Shown here: one piece after another, positions 22,344 through 32,594 of the stretch
Layout of the letters: every line of letters starts with the position of its first letter
Position numbering within the stretch: the first letter of the stretch is position 1
Assembly: GCA_037127255.1 (NCBI GenBank)
Contig: JBANSL010000002.1
Coordinates: 98,982,519 to 99,046,518, forward strand
Length of the DNA stretch: 64,000 bases
Source: Persicaria tinctoria
Taxonomy: Eukaryota > Streptophyta > Magnoliopsida > Caryophyllales > Polygonaceae
Direction: 5' to 3'
Notes under the pieces: model-generated
Databases searched by the model: none
The model's input: only the letters and a program-made list of their open reading frames with translations
Told to the model about the DNA's origin: nothing
Made by a program: the position numbers and the translations under genes

Positions 22344-23296
22344 ATGAGAAGTAATTATTTTGTTGGAGAAAGCTCCACAAGAAAAAGAGCTCGAAGATCT
22401 TTAGCAAATCCAACAAATAATGGCAAAGGTATTAAACGTGTTGAAAATACTTATTTAAGAACTCGTGGAAATTTAATTCCAACAAATGCTACATTATTAC
22501 CACAAGGAAAGGATGGCAGTAAATGTGGAGCGAAAAAATTTGCATTTGAATCTTCAAAATTCTGTTGCCGTAACGGAGAGGTATATATTGATGATAATGA
22601 AATTCCTCCTGAGCTTATAAATCTATTAAATGGAAGAGAGGATTATGTTATCCATTTTAAAAATTATATTAGAATTTATAATAACTTGTTTGCTTTTACT
22701 CTCTTGGTGGAAACATTAAATCAGACTCAAAAAAGGGAATTTATGTTTTTAGATTACTTGGACAATTGTATCATTATATGCCCAATCTTTTGCCCACTAA
22801 CGATAATCCAAAATATATGCAATTATATTTTTATGATACTGAACATGAAGTAGAAAGACGCATGTGTTCATTTCCAAATTTAATACCAGAAGTCATGTCT
22901 ATTCTAATTAGTATGATGGAAAAAAATCCATATGCAGTGTTTTTTAGATCATTAAGAGAATTTGACATAGTCAGTGATACTAAAATCATTATTCCTCAAA
23001 ATGCAACATTAGATCAACGAGTTTACAATGCTCCTACATCAAAAGAAGTTGCTGCTCCTCAAATGAAAAATAGCCCACATATCATAGTATTTGGAAAATA
23101 TAATAAATCTCATAGAATCATGCACTATTATGGTTGTTATGATCCATTACAATACCCTCTTCTTTATCCTCGAGGTGAATGTGGATGGCATCAAGGACTT
23201 AAAAAAAGAATAAATGGAAAAAAACAAAAGTATTGTAATAGCACTTTTCCTATTTCATCGGCATTAATTCAAAATGAGGAAGACTTGATGTTATAA
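22344..23296 (+). pseudogene. Helitron Rep/helicase, N-terminal region (frameshifted)
   Basis: Two overlapping frames (22344-22853 and 22766-23296) together resemble the N-terminal part of plant Helitron Rep/helicase proteins. Recognisable landmarks are the basic start (STRKRARRS), then LINLLNGREDYVIHFKNYIRIYN in the first frame, and in the second frame YDPLQYPLLYPRGECGWHQG. A shift of frame near 22760 is needed to join them. The region precedes the catalytic Rep domain and probably binds DNA. A short intron seems to follow (about 23305-23430). The frame break makes this copy nonfunctional unless it is a sequencing error. Confidence 0.7.
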
Positions 23297-23557
23297 GAAA
23301 ATAAAGGTAAGCTTTATTTTTTCTAAAGTACATTTTAATACATTTATTATTATTATTATTATTATTGATTTTTTGCTTTATTAATTTTAAATTAATGTAA
23401 GCTATTTATTTTATAATTTGTAACAATTGCCAACAAAAGACCACCAAAAGATGGAAAAGAAGTATCGTGTAGAGAGTATTATGCATACAAATTTCAAATA
23501 TGTGCAGGTAATTATCTTTTAAGGGTTGAAAGTTTACTTCAACAATGTATAGTTGAC

Positions 23558-24346
23558 ATGTATGTTAAAATTGAAAATACACGACTTGATTATTTCAGAA
23601 TAAATCAATCAATAATTAGAGAACTACATCAAGGAATACTCGATAGTCTAACAAAGGGACAAAAAAATGCAGCTGAAATTGGTCGTAAAATAATTTTGCC
23701 CCCATCTTTTGTAGGTGGTCCAAGAGATATAAAACGTAGATATCTTAATGCAATGACCCTTGTGCAAAAATACAGGAAGCCATATATTTTTCTAACAATT
23801 ACTTGCAATCCGAATTGGCTAGAAATTAAAGCAAATTTAGATCCAGGAGAAAAAACAGAAAATCGACCTGAATTAATTGCACGTATATTTAAGGCAAAAT
23901 TAACAATGCTTAGGTCAGAAATAGTGAAGAAAAAGATTTTTGGCCCTGTTGTTGCAAGAGTTGATGTTGTTGAATTTCCAAAAAGAGGTTTGCCACATGC
24001 ACATTTCCTAATTATTTTACAACCTAATCATAAGATTGTAAGTCCTGAAGATTTTGATAAATTTGTATCTGCGGAAATCCCTTCCACTGAAAATTTACAT
24101 CTACAATCTGCAGTTCTAAAACACATGATACATGGAACTTGCGGAAAAAAATATATTGATTGTCCATGTATGAAACTAAAAGGTTTGAAAAAAAAATGTA
24201 GATTCAGTTATCCAAAAAAGTTTACAGAATTTACGACATGTGGTGATGATTCTTATCCTATTTATAAAAGAAGAGATATTGGAGAAAAGTTTTTAATAAG
24301 AGGTGAAAAACTTGATAATAGATGGGTTATTCCCTGTAATCCTTAA
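23558..24346 (+). CDS. Helitron rolling-circle Rep domain (HUH part)
   Basis: This 262-residue frame matches the Helitron_like_N family (PF14214). Landmarks are YFRINQSIIRE, FLTITCNPNW and the metal-binding HUH motif in GLPHAHFLIIL (about residues 140-155). The Rep endonuclease nicks one strand at the element end and starts rolling-circle transposition. The frame is open upstream from about 23430, so the true exon is longer than the first ATG implies. It ends in a TAA at 24344-24346, after which the Tyr-containing part continues in an adjacent frame. Confidence 0.75.
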   Translation: MYVKIENTRLDYFRINQSIIRELHQGILDSLTKGQKNAAEIGRKIILPPSFVGGPRDIKRRYLNAMTLVQKYRKPYIFLTITCNPNWLEIKANLDPGEKTENRPELIARIFKAKLTMLRSEIVKKKIFGPVVARVDVVEFPKRGLPHAHFLIILQPNHKIVSPEDFDKFVSAEIPSTENLHLQSAVLKHMIHGTCGKKYIDCPCMKLKGLKKKCRFSYPKKFTEFTTCGDDSYPIYKRRDIGEKFLIRGEKLDNRWVIPCNP

Positions 24347-24355
24347 CTTTTAGCT

Positions 24356-25137
24356 ATGTTTGATTGCCATATAAATGTTGAAATTTGTTCGACTATTAAA
24401 GCTGTCAAATATCTCTACAAATACATATATAAAGGATATGATCGAGTTAATTTTAGTATTGTTCAGGATACGTTAAATAAAAACGATGAAATTCAGAGCT
24501 ATCAATCTGGTAGATGGATTTCTCCTCCTGAAGCTGCATGGAGAATTTTTGCTTTTGATTTATACGATATTAATCCACCCGTAATTCCTTTACAAATACA
24601 TCTACCAAATTTGCAGTTTGTTAGTTTTGCAGCACCTGAAAATTTGCAAAATGTTGCTTATGATGATCAAAGATTGTCTACTATGTTAACACAGTTTTTT
24701 GAGACTAGTAAAAAAAATCAAGATGAAGAAAAATATTTATATTCTGAATTTCATGAACATTATGTATGGGATACATCATCTAAGACATGGAATAGAAGGA
24801 AACAACAAATTGCAATCGGTAGATTAGCTTATGTAGGACCTTCCGAATGAGAAAGATATTATCTAAGACTGTTGCTTTCACATGTTCGTGGTCTAACATC
24901 TTTAACAATTTTTTAACAGTTAACGGATATACATGTAATACACTTCAAGAAGCATCACAAAAATTGGGATTAATAGAAGATAATAACTATGTAGAATCAT
25001 GTATAGAAGAAGCAATACAGATTCAAATGCCTTCTACATTACGCCGTTTATTTGCAACATTATTAATTTTTCTGTCAACCAATAAATCCTCCAGCTCTTT
25101 GGGAAAAATATTTTGCATCTCTTTCAGAAGATTTTAA
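24356..25137 (+). pseudogene. Helitron Rep, catalytic tyrosine part and linker
   Basis: Frame 24356-24850 contains VKYLYKYIYKGYDR, the conserved Rep segment with the two active-site tyrosines, and WRIFAFDLYD, a well-kept plant Helitron landmark. Frame 24847-25137 continues with linker sequence in a shifted frame that includes a Helitron-like FLTVNGYTCNTLQEA. Stops and shifts at 24344, 24850 and 25137 break what should be a single protein with its neighbours. The tyrosines themselves are intact. Confidence 0.7.
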
Positions 25138-25168
25138 ACAACGTTATAAAGATGATGCTCTAAAAATT

Positions 25169-26023
25169 TTGGAGTTTACATATAGAGAAATTGAGAAACA
25201 TTTAGAAGGTATGGGAAAATCAATGAAAGATTACAAACTTGAAAAGTTTTTGCCATTTCAAGATAATAGGCTAAAAATTACAAAGGATATAAGTGATGCA
25301 TTAGCGGATCCTATTCCTTCGATCTATATAAATGCATCAAAATTATTGAATAACGATCAACGCATTGCTTATAAATGTATTATGAAACACATAAAAAATG
25401 AAAAACCTGGTGCATTCTTTATAGATGGACCTGGAGGAACTGGAAAAACATTTTTATACTGTGCTCTTTATGCAAAAGTAAGATCAATGGATAAAATAGT
25501 TCTTCCAACCGCTACATCTGGAATTGCTGCATCAAATATACCAACAGGGAGAACTGCACATTCTAGATTTAAAATACCATTCGATGATGATGCATCATTT
25601 ACATGTAATATTTCCAAACAAAGTAGCTTAGCTGAGTTATTACGAAGAACTACATTTATTATTTGGGATGAAGCTTCAATGGCAAATAAAGCAAATATAG
25701 AAGCATTAGATTCACTTCTTCAAGATATATGTGCTAACAATGATTTGTTTGGTGGAAAGATTGTAGTGTTTGGTGGAGATTTTAGACAAGTCTTACCTGT
25801 ATTACCACAAAAAACAGAACATGAGGCAGTAAACGCTAGCTTAGTAAGCTCTTATATATGGCCGCATTTAATTAAATTTAGACTTACTGAAAACATGAGA
25901 GCAAGAGAAGATCATAAATTTCCAGATTTTCTTCTTCAATTAGGAAATGGATCATTTCAAAATGAAGAAAGTAGTTTGATTTCACTTCGAAGTGATATTG
26001 TTATATCTTTCAGTAATCAGGTT
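25169..26023 (+). pseudogene. Helitron PIF1-type helicase, N-terminal half
   Basis: This frame encodes the first half of a PIF1/RRM3 superfamily 1B helicase (PF05970). Walker A is GPGGTGKT, Walker B is IIWDEASM, and GGDFRQVLPV follows, then LTENMR. The helicase unwinds the element strand during rolling-circle transposition. Coding stops where the hAT element enters at 26024; the C-terminal half resumes after it. The hAT target lies just after CAG|GT, and a T-rich tract ending CCAG occurs at 30573-30585, so the hAT may sit in an intron. Confidence 0.8.
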
Positions 26024-26577
26024 TAGGGCTGGGCTTCCGGTCTGGATCGGACCGGACCGGTCCGGTCCAAGACCGACGGACCGAAATTTCTAGGAAATTG
26101 GACCGCGGATCGGACCGGGATATATAGTCCCGGGTTTTTCGATCCACGGACCGTTTAGACCATTAGGACCGGAATTTCTTGTAGCCCCTAGTTTGCACTT
26201 GAATGACAAAAAAAAAAAAAAAAAAATTGTGCCGTCGCACAAGCACAAACCTAATTCAATACATGGCCTGCATTCATCCATTAACCATGACCTTATACAT
26301 GATATCAAATCCACAAAATAAAAATTACAATTTGAAATTCCCTAAAATTGAAACCTAGATATGAAAATTAAAGTACAAATTGAAATTTTTTCTCAAACCC
26401 TAGATCCAGATCTGAAATTGGGTTGAATACGAAAATATACATACAAATCTAAACAGAGAGGTGAGAGAGATGTGGATGCCTGCTGGCGACGGGCGGCGAA
26501 GGGTGAGGGTGGTGGCGAATTGTCGATAGGGAGCGATGACTGGGCGTGAGAGAGCGGAGAGACTGGCGGCGAGCACG

Positions 26578-26921
26578 AGATCTCAGGTAGAAGATCGAAG
26601 ATCAATCTCGAAACTGAGTATTCTAGGCCTAGAAACCAACCACGAAAGGGAGAAGGGTCGATTCGAAGGATGCTAGAACAAGGGATAGATTGATTCAGAG
26701 AGTTTGAGAGATTGGAAAATTGGTTTGTATTTGATTAAACCTGCACTGCTGCACAAGACAGCTACATATATAGAAGACGATGGGTTTTCTTGGAAATAAA
26801 ACAACTAATGAATCGGTTCACTTAAACCGGGACTCATAATACTAACAACGGGTGGACCTATTGTCCAACGATCCTAATGCCGAAGCCCCATTGAGGACTA
26901 CAAGCTGGTATTCCTGTTACA
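26578..26921 (-). repeat. 3' LTR (truncated) of the FDPGG element
   Basis: On the minus strand it starts TGTAACAGG and ends at CCTGAGATCT, where the other LTR continues for another 67 bp. It is about 99% identical to 29775-30118 by eye. Confidence 0.75.
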
Positions 26922-26989
26922 ATACTCCCTCCTTCAACAATCCTTGTCCTCAAGGATTAGCTGAAATATGATCTGCCAGCATGAGCAAT

Positions 26990-27643
26990 CTATGATAAAA
27001 TCCACCTGCAAGCTTTGGGCGTTGTCCACCGGGATCGAAAACAAAGCGAGTCGCATTGATAGCTAAGGTCAAGACCAAACCGAGAGCTTGAAGATACCAG
27101 AGATATCAATTTTCCCATTTCGACTTCAATTGTGTTGCTGAAGTGTACACACTTTGGAGAAACCTTTGACGAGTACAGCATAGAAGTTTGGTATAGGAGG
27201 CCAGCAATCATTTGCCAATGTCGCTTGACCTGGTTGCCGCCAGGATCAAATATATAAATTGTGGCTGAATTAGAGAATGACTTGCCCATAACACCCTTGT
27301 GATTTGCCTGTAGCAAAAGGACATTCGGGTACCCATCAATCTTTGCCTTACTTGTATGAAACTCAAGTACCCCTTGCTTCCTCCAAGGTAACTTCATTGA
27401 TAAAACTAAAGCTCTGCCCATAACTTGTTGAGAAGTGTAAGCTAATAAAATATGACATGTCACCAACATATCAACAAAGAAGCTTCTCTCAACTTCAGTT
27501 TGCCGGCGCCATTCACCCCAATTGCTTTTCCACCTCCTGGAATTAAAAGCATAGAAGTCATAGGTGAACCAACCTTCTTGCACCTCTACAGGGGGCCTAA
27601 ACTGAGCAAATTGATGAACATATCCATTCTCTATTTGCTCCAT
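26990..27643 (-). pseudogene. FDPGG protein, C-terminal segment
   Basis: The frame continues directly from 27659-29056 past one TAG codon. It contains FDPGG at 27250-27236, and another FDPGG is visible in a shifted frame at 27039-27025, followed by residues reading to a stop near 26950. So a small frameshift has occurred between them. Notable features are aromatic-rich segments (WFTYDFYAFNSRRWKSNWGEW, here shortened: WKSNWGEW) and one hydrophobic stretch. I do not recognise the family. Confidence 0.5.
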
Positions 27644-27658
27644 TAGTGATGTACCCAG

Positions 27659-29056
27659 CTAATGACAAACCTGCATCCGTTTAGTTACACTTTCTAGATC
27701 AACAACCACTAAGCCATTTCCTCCGGGATCGAAACTTATTAGTTCAACACACTCCCTCCTTCGACCTTGTTTATCAGCAAGCGATCTAACAGCTGTCCCG
27801 AACAACACTGAGTACTTGAAACCAGCAGTGAAGAGTTTTCCCATCCAATTCAAATGCTTCACAACATTAGACTTACTACCGTTGGACACATATGTCAATA
27901 AAACAAGGGGATCAACTGATGCACATGTAATGTCATTAGAGCTAGCCTGCACATGAATTGAACTCTTGGCTTCGGTTGAGGTAAGGCCCCTTGTCCTAGC
28001 AACGAGGAGAGGAATGCTAAAATCATGATGACTACCTCTCAATTTCATCAAATAGACAACATGATCAGCCACAGTAAGCATAAACAAATCACTTTCCAGA
28101 TCAAGAATCAACACAACTTGATCAGATTCAGATTTAGAGGTATAAAGAATATCTTGATCAGCAAGGAGTTCTGTAGCATTTTCTGTGCCAAGGAAATCAA
28201 ATCGAAGAGGTCCTGATCCCTTGTATCTAATCCCAGGGTCAAACATAAATCTTCTAACACAATCACTGAGCAGACCCACGTCAAATGCTCTGGGAACAAC
28301 CGATTGACACACCAAAAGGAACAAGCTCTTTGGTAACAAACCCCCTCCAGGATCAAAACACAGCAGCTCAATACACTCAAATGTCACCACTCGAACATTA
28401 TCTAAATCAAGATTAACAAACTTAGCTCGATCAATAAGAGAGTTACCTTCTCGGAATCTCTTCAATCGGATGCTCACTTTCTCGGTGACAAGAATGAACT
28501 CACCAACTCTCTTATCAGTAATTCCAGGATCAAAAACAGGTTGAGCACCATCTTCTATCGAGTTAAGAAATTTGCTCTCAACCTTTACTGTGCCTCCAGG
28601 GTCGAAATTCAAGACACTTTGCTCTTCATTTGGGCACATGACGTTCTCTGATAACATAATATCCTTAGAAAATGCAGCTGACAGCTCAATTCTCTTCTCT
28701 ATCAACTCTGGCAGTTTGTCTAACATAGACAGCTGGATGCTCTTCGTAGCAGCCATTGGCTCCTCCTCTACCTCAGTTTGAGGTCCTTCTTCGCCTTGAC
28801 TGAGTTCAATTGATGCCCTAAATTCATCCACTTCTTGTTTCTGATCTATCTCATCAGTTTGCTTCGAGGTTTCAACAACCTTAGATGAATCCTTATGTAT
28901 AGTGCCATGACATTCATCTAGACTCAAGGACTCATCCATCTCATCTCGCTTCAAATCCTTGCTTACTTGAAAAACATCAAGCTCGAGCACTTCATTTAAA
29001 TGAGCAGTACCCATGATTTCATTACTCTCACTTTGTGCAGTCATTTCATCGAGCAC
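27659..29056 (-). CDS. Unrecognised protein with repeated FDPGG/FDPGI motifs
   Basis: This is a 465-residue open frame in the position where pol would be expected. An acidic N-terminal third (about residues 1-110) is followed by motifs FDPGG at 28606-28592, FDPGI at 28534-28520, FDPGG at 28357-28343, FDPGI near 28243 and FDPGG at 27733-27719. Two of them sit in a similar context (ECIELLCFDPGG and ECVELISFDPGG), which suggests an internal repeat. No RT, protease, integrase or other catalytic motif is seen. The frame is the same as that of the gag-like ORF upstream and the C-terminal ORF downstream, separated only by single TAG codons. Function unknown; do not infer one. Confidence 0.55.
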   Translation of the reverse strand: MLDEMTAQSESNEIMGTAHLNEVLELDVFQVSKDLKRDEMDESLSLDECHGTIHKDSSKVVETSKQTDEIDQKQEVDEFRASIELSQGEEGPQTEVEEEPMAATKSIQLSMLDKLPELIEKRIELSAAFSKDIMLSENVMCPNEEQSVLNFDPGGTVKVESKFLNSIEDGAQPVFDPGITDKRVGEFILVTEKVSIRLKRFREGNSLIDRAKFVNLDLDNVRVVTFECIELLCFDPGGGLLPKSLFLLVCQSVVPRAFDVGLLSDCVRRFMFDPGIRYKGSGPLRFDFLGTENATELLADQDILYTSKSESDQVVLILDLESDLFMLTVADHVVYLMKLRGSHHDFSIPLLVARTRGLTSTEAKSSIHVQASSNDITCASVDPLVLLTYVSNGSKSNVVKHLNWMGKLFTAGFKYSVLFGTAVRSLADKQGRRRECVELISFDPGGNGLVVVDLESVTKRMQVCH

Positions 29057-29068
29057 TTGGTGTGCAAC

Positions 29069-29737
29069 CTAGCCCGGAGTTGCCTTTGCAACCATTTGAT
29101 TATCATCAATCACCATGGGAATATAAACTACCCCATACTCCTTCAAATCATCAATCCTTTGCACATTCCAATCAGTTTCATCACTCAGAGTATTCGATCC
29201 TACCCATCCATTACAATCGACTATGTCTACATCCCAATTTCTACCAAAATGGGCTGAGATATCGATCATATACTCTGGCCAAGAAGGGTATCGTCCATAC
29301 CTGTTTCGAATGTATTCATGGTGCCATTGGAGTGCCTTGCCCTCAAAGTACAGAGAGGCCTGACGAACCATCAACTCTGGAGGTGTTCTATTCAAAAAGA
29401 ACAACTGCTCACATCGCCAGATCCAATCACGTATGAGAGTTCCGTTGAATTTCGGGAACTCGTACCTCGGCGCTTGGTTTCCTGGATAGATCTGACCTTC
29501 ATGATTGATCGGCTGGAGATGAGGTGCACTCATCTGTCTCGTTCTGCGATCAGGCGGATCCGGCGTTGGCGGTAGCGGTGATCTTCCTTCCTGGAAAGAA
29601 CGGTTGATCCCCTGTGATTTCTTCTCTGCTAGCAACTTGAGGAGCATCTCCTCGATTCTCTGCATACTTCGCTTGGCCTCCGAGATCTCGTTCTGCTCTG
29701 ATACCATTGCGACGGGATTTCCGATCATCGACGCCAT
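29069..29737 (-). CDS. Gag-like protein of the FDPGG element
   Basis: The 222-residue frame resembles the N-terminal half of plant Ty3-type gag proteins (PF03732). It has a coiled-coil-like start (RIEEMLLKLLAEKK), then YEFPKFNGTLIRDWIWRCEQLF, ASLYFEGKALQWHHEYIRN and WPEYMIDISAHFG. Gag would form the particle shell. No zinc knuckle follows. The first ATG at 29737 falls inside the inferred LTR/primer site, so the natural start is probably further in, near 29670. The ORF ends at TAG 29069-29071, after which the same frame opens again. Confidence 0.65.
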   Translation of the reverse strand: MASMIGNPVAMVSEQNEISEAKRSMQRIEEMLLKLLAEKKSQGINRSFQEGRSPLPPTPDPPDRRTRQMSAPHLQPINHEGQIYPGNQAPRYEFPKFNGTLIRDWIWRCEQLFFLNRTPPELMVRQASLYFEGKALQWHHEYIRNRYGRYPSWPEYMIDISAHFGRNWDVDIVDCNGWVGSNTLSDETDWNVQRIDDLKEYGVVYIPMVIDDNQMVAKATPG

Positions 29738-30118
29738 TGAAACAGCGAAAGCTCAAAAGTGACAAGTAACCGATAGATCTCAGGTAGAAGATCGAAGATC
29801 GATCTCGAAACTGAGTATTCTAGGCCTAGAAACCAACCACGAAAGGGAGAAGGGTCGATTCGAAGGATGCTAGAACAAGGGATAGATTGATTCAGAGAGT
29901 TTGAGAGATTAGAAAATTGGTTTGTATTTGATTAAACCTGCACTGCTGCACAAGACAACTACATATATAGAAGACGATGGGTTTTCTTGGAAATAAAACA
30001 ACTAATGAATCGGTTCACTTAAACCGGGACTCATAATACTAACAACGGGTGGACCTATTGTCCAACGATCCTAATGCCGAAGCCCCATTGAGGACTACAA
30101 GCTGGTATTCCTGTTACA
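29708..30118 (-). repeat. 5' LTR of the FDPGG element
   Basis: Read on the minus strand it begins TGTAACAGG at 30118 and ends GTCGCA at 29708, giving canonical TG...CA ends. It is followed by the primer site at 29706-29695. Only 344 of its 411 bp are matched in the 3' LTR. Confidence 0.65.
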
Positions 30119-30546
30119 GAGCGGAGAGACTGGCGGCGAGCACGAGAGCGCCGGCGGTGGCTGGTGACTAGTGAGCACGAGGGAGGAGGGCCGAGTGGAG
30201 GCGCGAAGCCGCAAATAGAGAGACTCAGAGACTGAGTCACCGAGCCTTTGAGAGAGAGAGAGAGAGAGATACGAAAGTGGCCGGGTGAAGAGTCAACAGA
30301 AGAAGAAGCGTGTTTAGGTCCTTGGGAGGAGTAATTTATTAGGCACGTCTCTTTTTTTTTTTTTAATCAACCAAAACCGGTCCATTTCTGGTCCGATCCC
30401 AGATTTGGACCGGAACCCGGAATTCAGAAATTTTTGGACCGTGGACCAGACTGTAATATCCCGGTTCGATCCAAAGACCGTAATTTTCGGTCTGGTCCCG
30501 GTCCGATTCCGGTCCGATCCAACTTTTGTCCACCCCTAATCAGGTT

Positions 30547-31267
30547 CAATATTTTGAATACCTAACAACCAATTTTTTTTCCAGAACTAGAACGTTTTCC
30601 AATCAATCCAGAAATTTTTAATTCTAGAGCAATCTTAACACCAAAGAATGATGATGTGGATCGTATTAACGAAATATTAATTAATAAATTTTTTGGTAAA
30701 CCTATTGTATATAAAAGTTTTGATTATGTGATTGATGATAATTGTAATACATATCCAATAGAATTTTTAAACACATTATGTCCAACTGGTATGAGTCCAC
30801 ATGAACTTGTTTTAAAGAAAAATTGTCCGGTTATATTACTTCGCACTTTAGATCCATCATCAGGATTATGTAATGGAACAAGATTATTTTGCAAAAACTT
30901 TTCAAAGAATCTTTTACATTGTGAAATAGCAACTGGATATTATAAAGGTGAACAAGTGTTTCTTCCAAGAATAACATTAAGACCTCCTCCATCGATAAAA
31001 TATCCATTTAATTTTGAAAGAAGACAATTTCCTGTTAAACTTTGTTTTACAATGACTATAAATAAAGCACAAGGCCAAACATTAAAACAAGTAGCAATAT
31101 TTTTACATGAACATTGTTTTTCACATGGACAATTATATGTAGCACTTTCAAGAGCCTCAAAACAAAGCCAAGTAAAAGTGCTAACAAGATCTTCAACACA
31201 AAAAACAAATGAACAAGTGCGAAATGTGGTTTCTTTTGAAATGTTAAAAAAAGCTCATATCATATAA
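30547..31267 (+). pseudogene. Helitron PIF1-type helicase, C-terminal half
   Basis: The frame 30656-31267 (open from about 30590) holds the C-terminal helicase motifs. RAILTPKNDD lies just before the frame's first ATG, then come NEILINKFFG, LRTLDPSSGLCNGTRL, TINKAQGQTL and LYVALSRASKQSQVKVL. It is the continuation of 25169-26023 on the other side of the hAT element and completes the RepHel protein. It ends normally at TAA, 1.3 kb before the Helitron 3' end. Confidence 0.8.
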
Positions 31268-31617
31268 TACATATGAAATTGAAATAACCAACACTTTTGT
31301 AAATCTTCCTTCAATTTTCACTGTAGTCTCTATTTCTCCTAGCTTCTGGTTTTGATTCCCAGTGTTTGACGCATTTCAAATCTAACACCTCTCATATTCA
31401 AGTGTATAAAAAACCTTTTGTAAACCATTCCATCTGAGTACTAATAGTGGATATAAAGGGGTCAAAGTACCTTTGTTTAATGTAATCTTAAATATCTTCC
31501 GTAAAATGTATTGTAGGAACTTGACCTTGTTAAGATGAAGTACAGGTCAAAGAGGAGAAAAATTAATATAATAAGTCTAAGGTCAAAGCTGCCCTTTGCC
31601 ATACATATACAATGGTA

Positions 31618-31899
31618 CTCCCTCAATCTCAAAATTTAAATCATTTTAGAATTTTGCACAAGTTTTAATAAAACACTCACCCATCAGTCAAAATCATTAT
31701 TCCACTAATTTTTTCATAAATTTTATTATTTTTTAACACCCACTAAATTTTTTAACCAATCAAAATCTTTAAAAAAAAAATCAACAACACACAAATCGAT
31801 ACAAATCATTACTATCTCTTACCTAGAAAACCTAAAACGACCTAAATTTTGATACAATATTTAAAGGCTAAAACGACCTAAATTTCGAGACGGATGGAG
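31618..31899. mobile_element. Stowaway-type MITE
   Basis: The 282-bp insert has inverted ends (CTCCCTCAATCTC on the left; reversed right end CTCCATCCGTCTC) and is flanked by TA at 31616-31617 and 31900-31901, as in Tc1/mariner-type Stowaway elements. It has no coding capacity. Confidence 0.75.
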
Positions 31900-32375
31900 T
31901 AAGTGATTAATTTATTAATGACAATGTTTGTATTTTGGATTTACCTCCATTAATGACAATGTTTGTATTTTGAAAAGACTCTTGAATCTTGACAAAAATA
32001 CTTGCCTCAAAATCAAAAAATTTAGATATGAAGGTTGAAGGCAATAGCCTGATAAAGTAAATGGTTGAAGCTTAAGAATTTATTGAAACATTTTACGTAA
32101 ATGAAACCAAAAGCTTTTATCAACATGTACCCTTAGTCGTCTTACAATTTATTTTTACAAGGATTTGATTTGGGCTGGTTTACGTAAATAAATTGTTATA
32201 TGTCCTATTTTTACAATTTATTTGATGAATTTGTTTTCTCCATTCCAATTTTACACAGGTACCCTAAATAGAAAAGAGTGAGAAAGAATAAGACCTGCTC
32301 AGAATTCTACATATTCTGCATATGCGTAGATTTTGAGGTTTTTTGAAGCTAAGAAGTGTTCAAAAACCTCTATTC

Positions 32376-32477
32376 AGTTTGTAATATATTTGGGGTTTAC
32401 AACACAATTTTTTTTTTGGGGGTGTAAGTTTGTAATATATTTGGGGTTTACAACACAATTTTTTTATTTGGGTGTAA
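32376..32477. repeat. Tandem duplication, two 51-bp units
   Basis: A 51-bp unit beginning AGTTTGTAATATATTTGG is repeated at 32376 and 32427 with minor changes, mainly in the T/G run. It lies in the 3' part of the Helitron. Confidence 0.75.
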
Positions 32478-32594
32478 TATATATAGTTTCAAAAATAACA
32501 CTTAAGAATTTTAGTGCAATCTGTTAAGGATACATGTGTAATAGAAGATTCAACATAGCCACCGCGTGCGAAGCACACGGGTATATATAACTAG

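Larger units (their letters stand above)
26578..30118 (-). mobile_element. LTR retroelement with gag-like ORF and FDPGG protein
   Basis: Two direct repeats of 344 bp (26578-26921 and 29775-30118) differ at about three positions. On the minus strand the 5' LTR appears to run from TG at 30118 to CA at 29708, followed after one base by a primer site TGGTATCAGAGC (29706-29695) matching initiator tRNA-Met. The 3' LTR is preceded by a purine tract (AAGGAGGGAG) but lacks the last 67 bp. A 30-bp direct repeat (26551-26580 and 30118-30147) flanks the insertion. The body encodes a gag-like protein and an unrecognised FDPGG-containing protein but no protease, reverse transcriptase or integrase, so it is non-autonomous. 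Confidence 0.7.
26024..30538. mobile_element. Non-autonomous hAT element carrying an LTR retroelement
   Basis: The ends are hAT-like terminal inverted repeats: TAGGGCTGGGC on the left and, reversed, TAGGGGTGGAC on the right. A perfect 8-bp duplication ATCAGGTT lies outside (26016-26023, 30539-30546). Subterminal blocks rich in GGACCGG/CCGGTCC occur at both ends (26038-26160, 30370-30525), as in other hAT elements where transposase binds. Without the internal LTR element (26578-30118) it would be only about 1 kb. No transposase is encoded. Confidence 0.85.
5299..32594 (+). mobile_element. Autonomous-type Helitron with nested insertions
   Basis: The proposed 5' end is A|TCTATACTATTATAAAATGG at 5299, a common plant Helitron start. 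The 3' end is an imperfect 8-bp hairpin (CCGCGTGC-GAA-GCACACGG, 32562-32580) followed by CTAG at 32591-32594 and T, so both flanks obey the A/T target rule. Inside, on the same strand, lies the rolling-circle Rep plus PIF1-type helicase gene (22344-31267). Removing the nested MULE, hAT, SINE and MITEs leaves about 7.5 kb, a usual size for an autonomous plant Helitron. The link between the distant 5' end and this 3' end is inferred; 5299 could belong to a separate, broken Helitron, as the diverged repeat at 6162/21776 might suggest. Confidence 0.6.
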
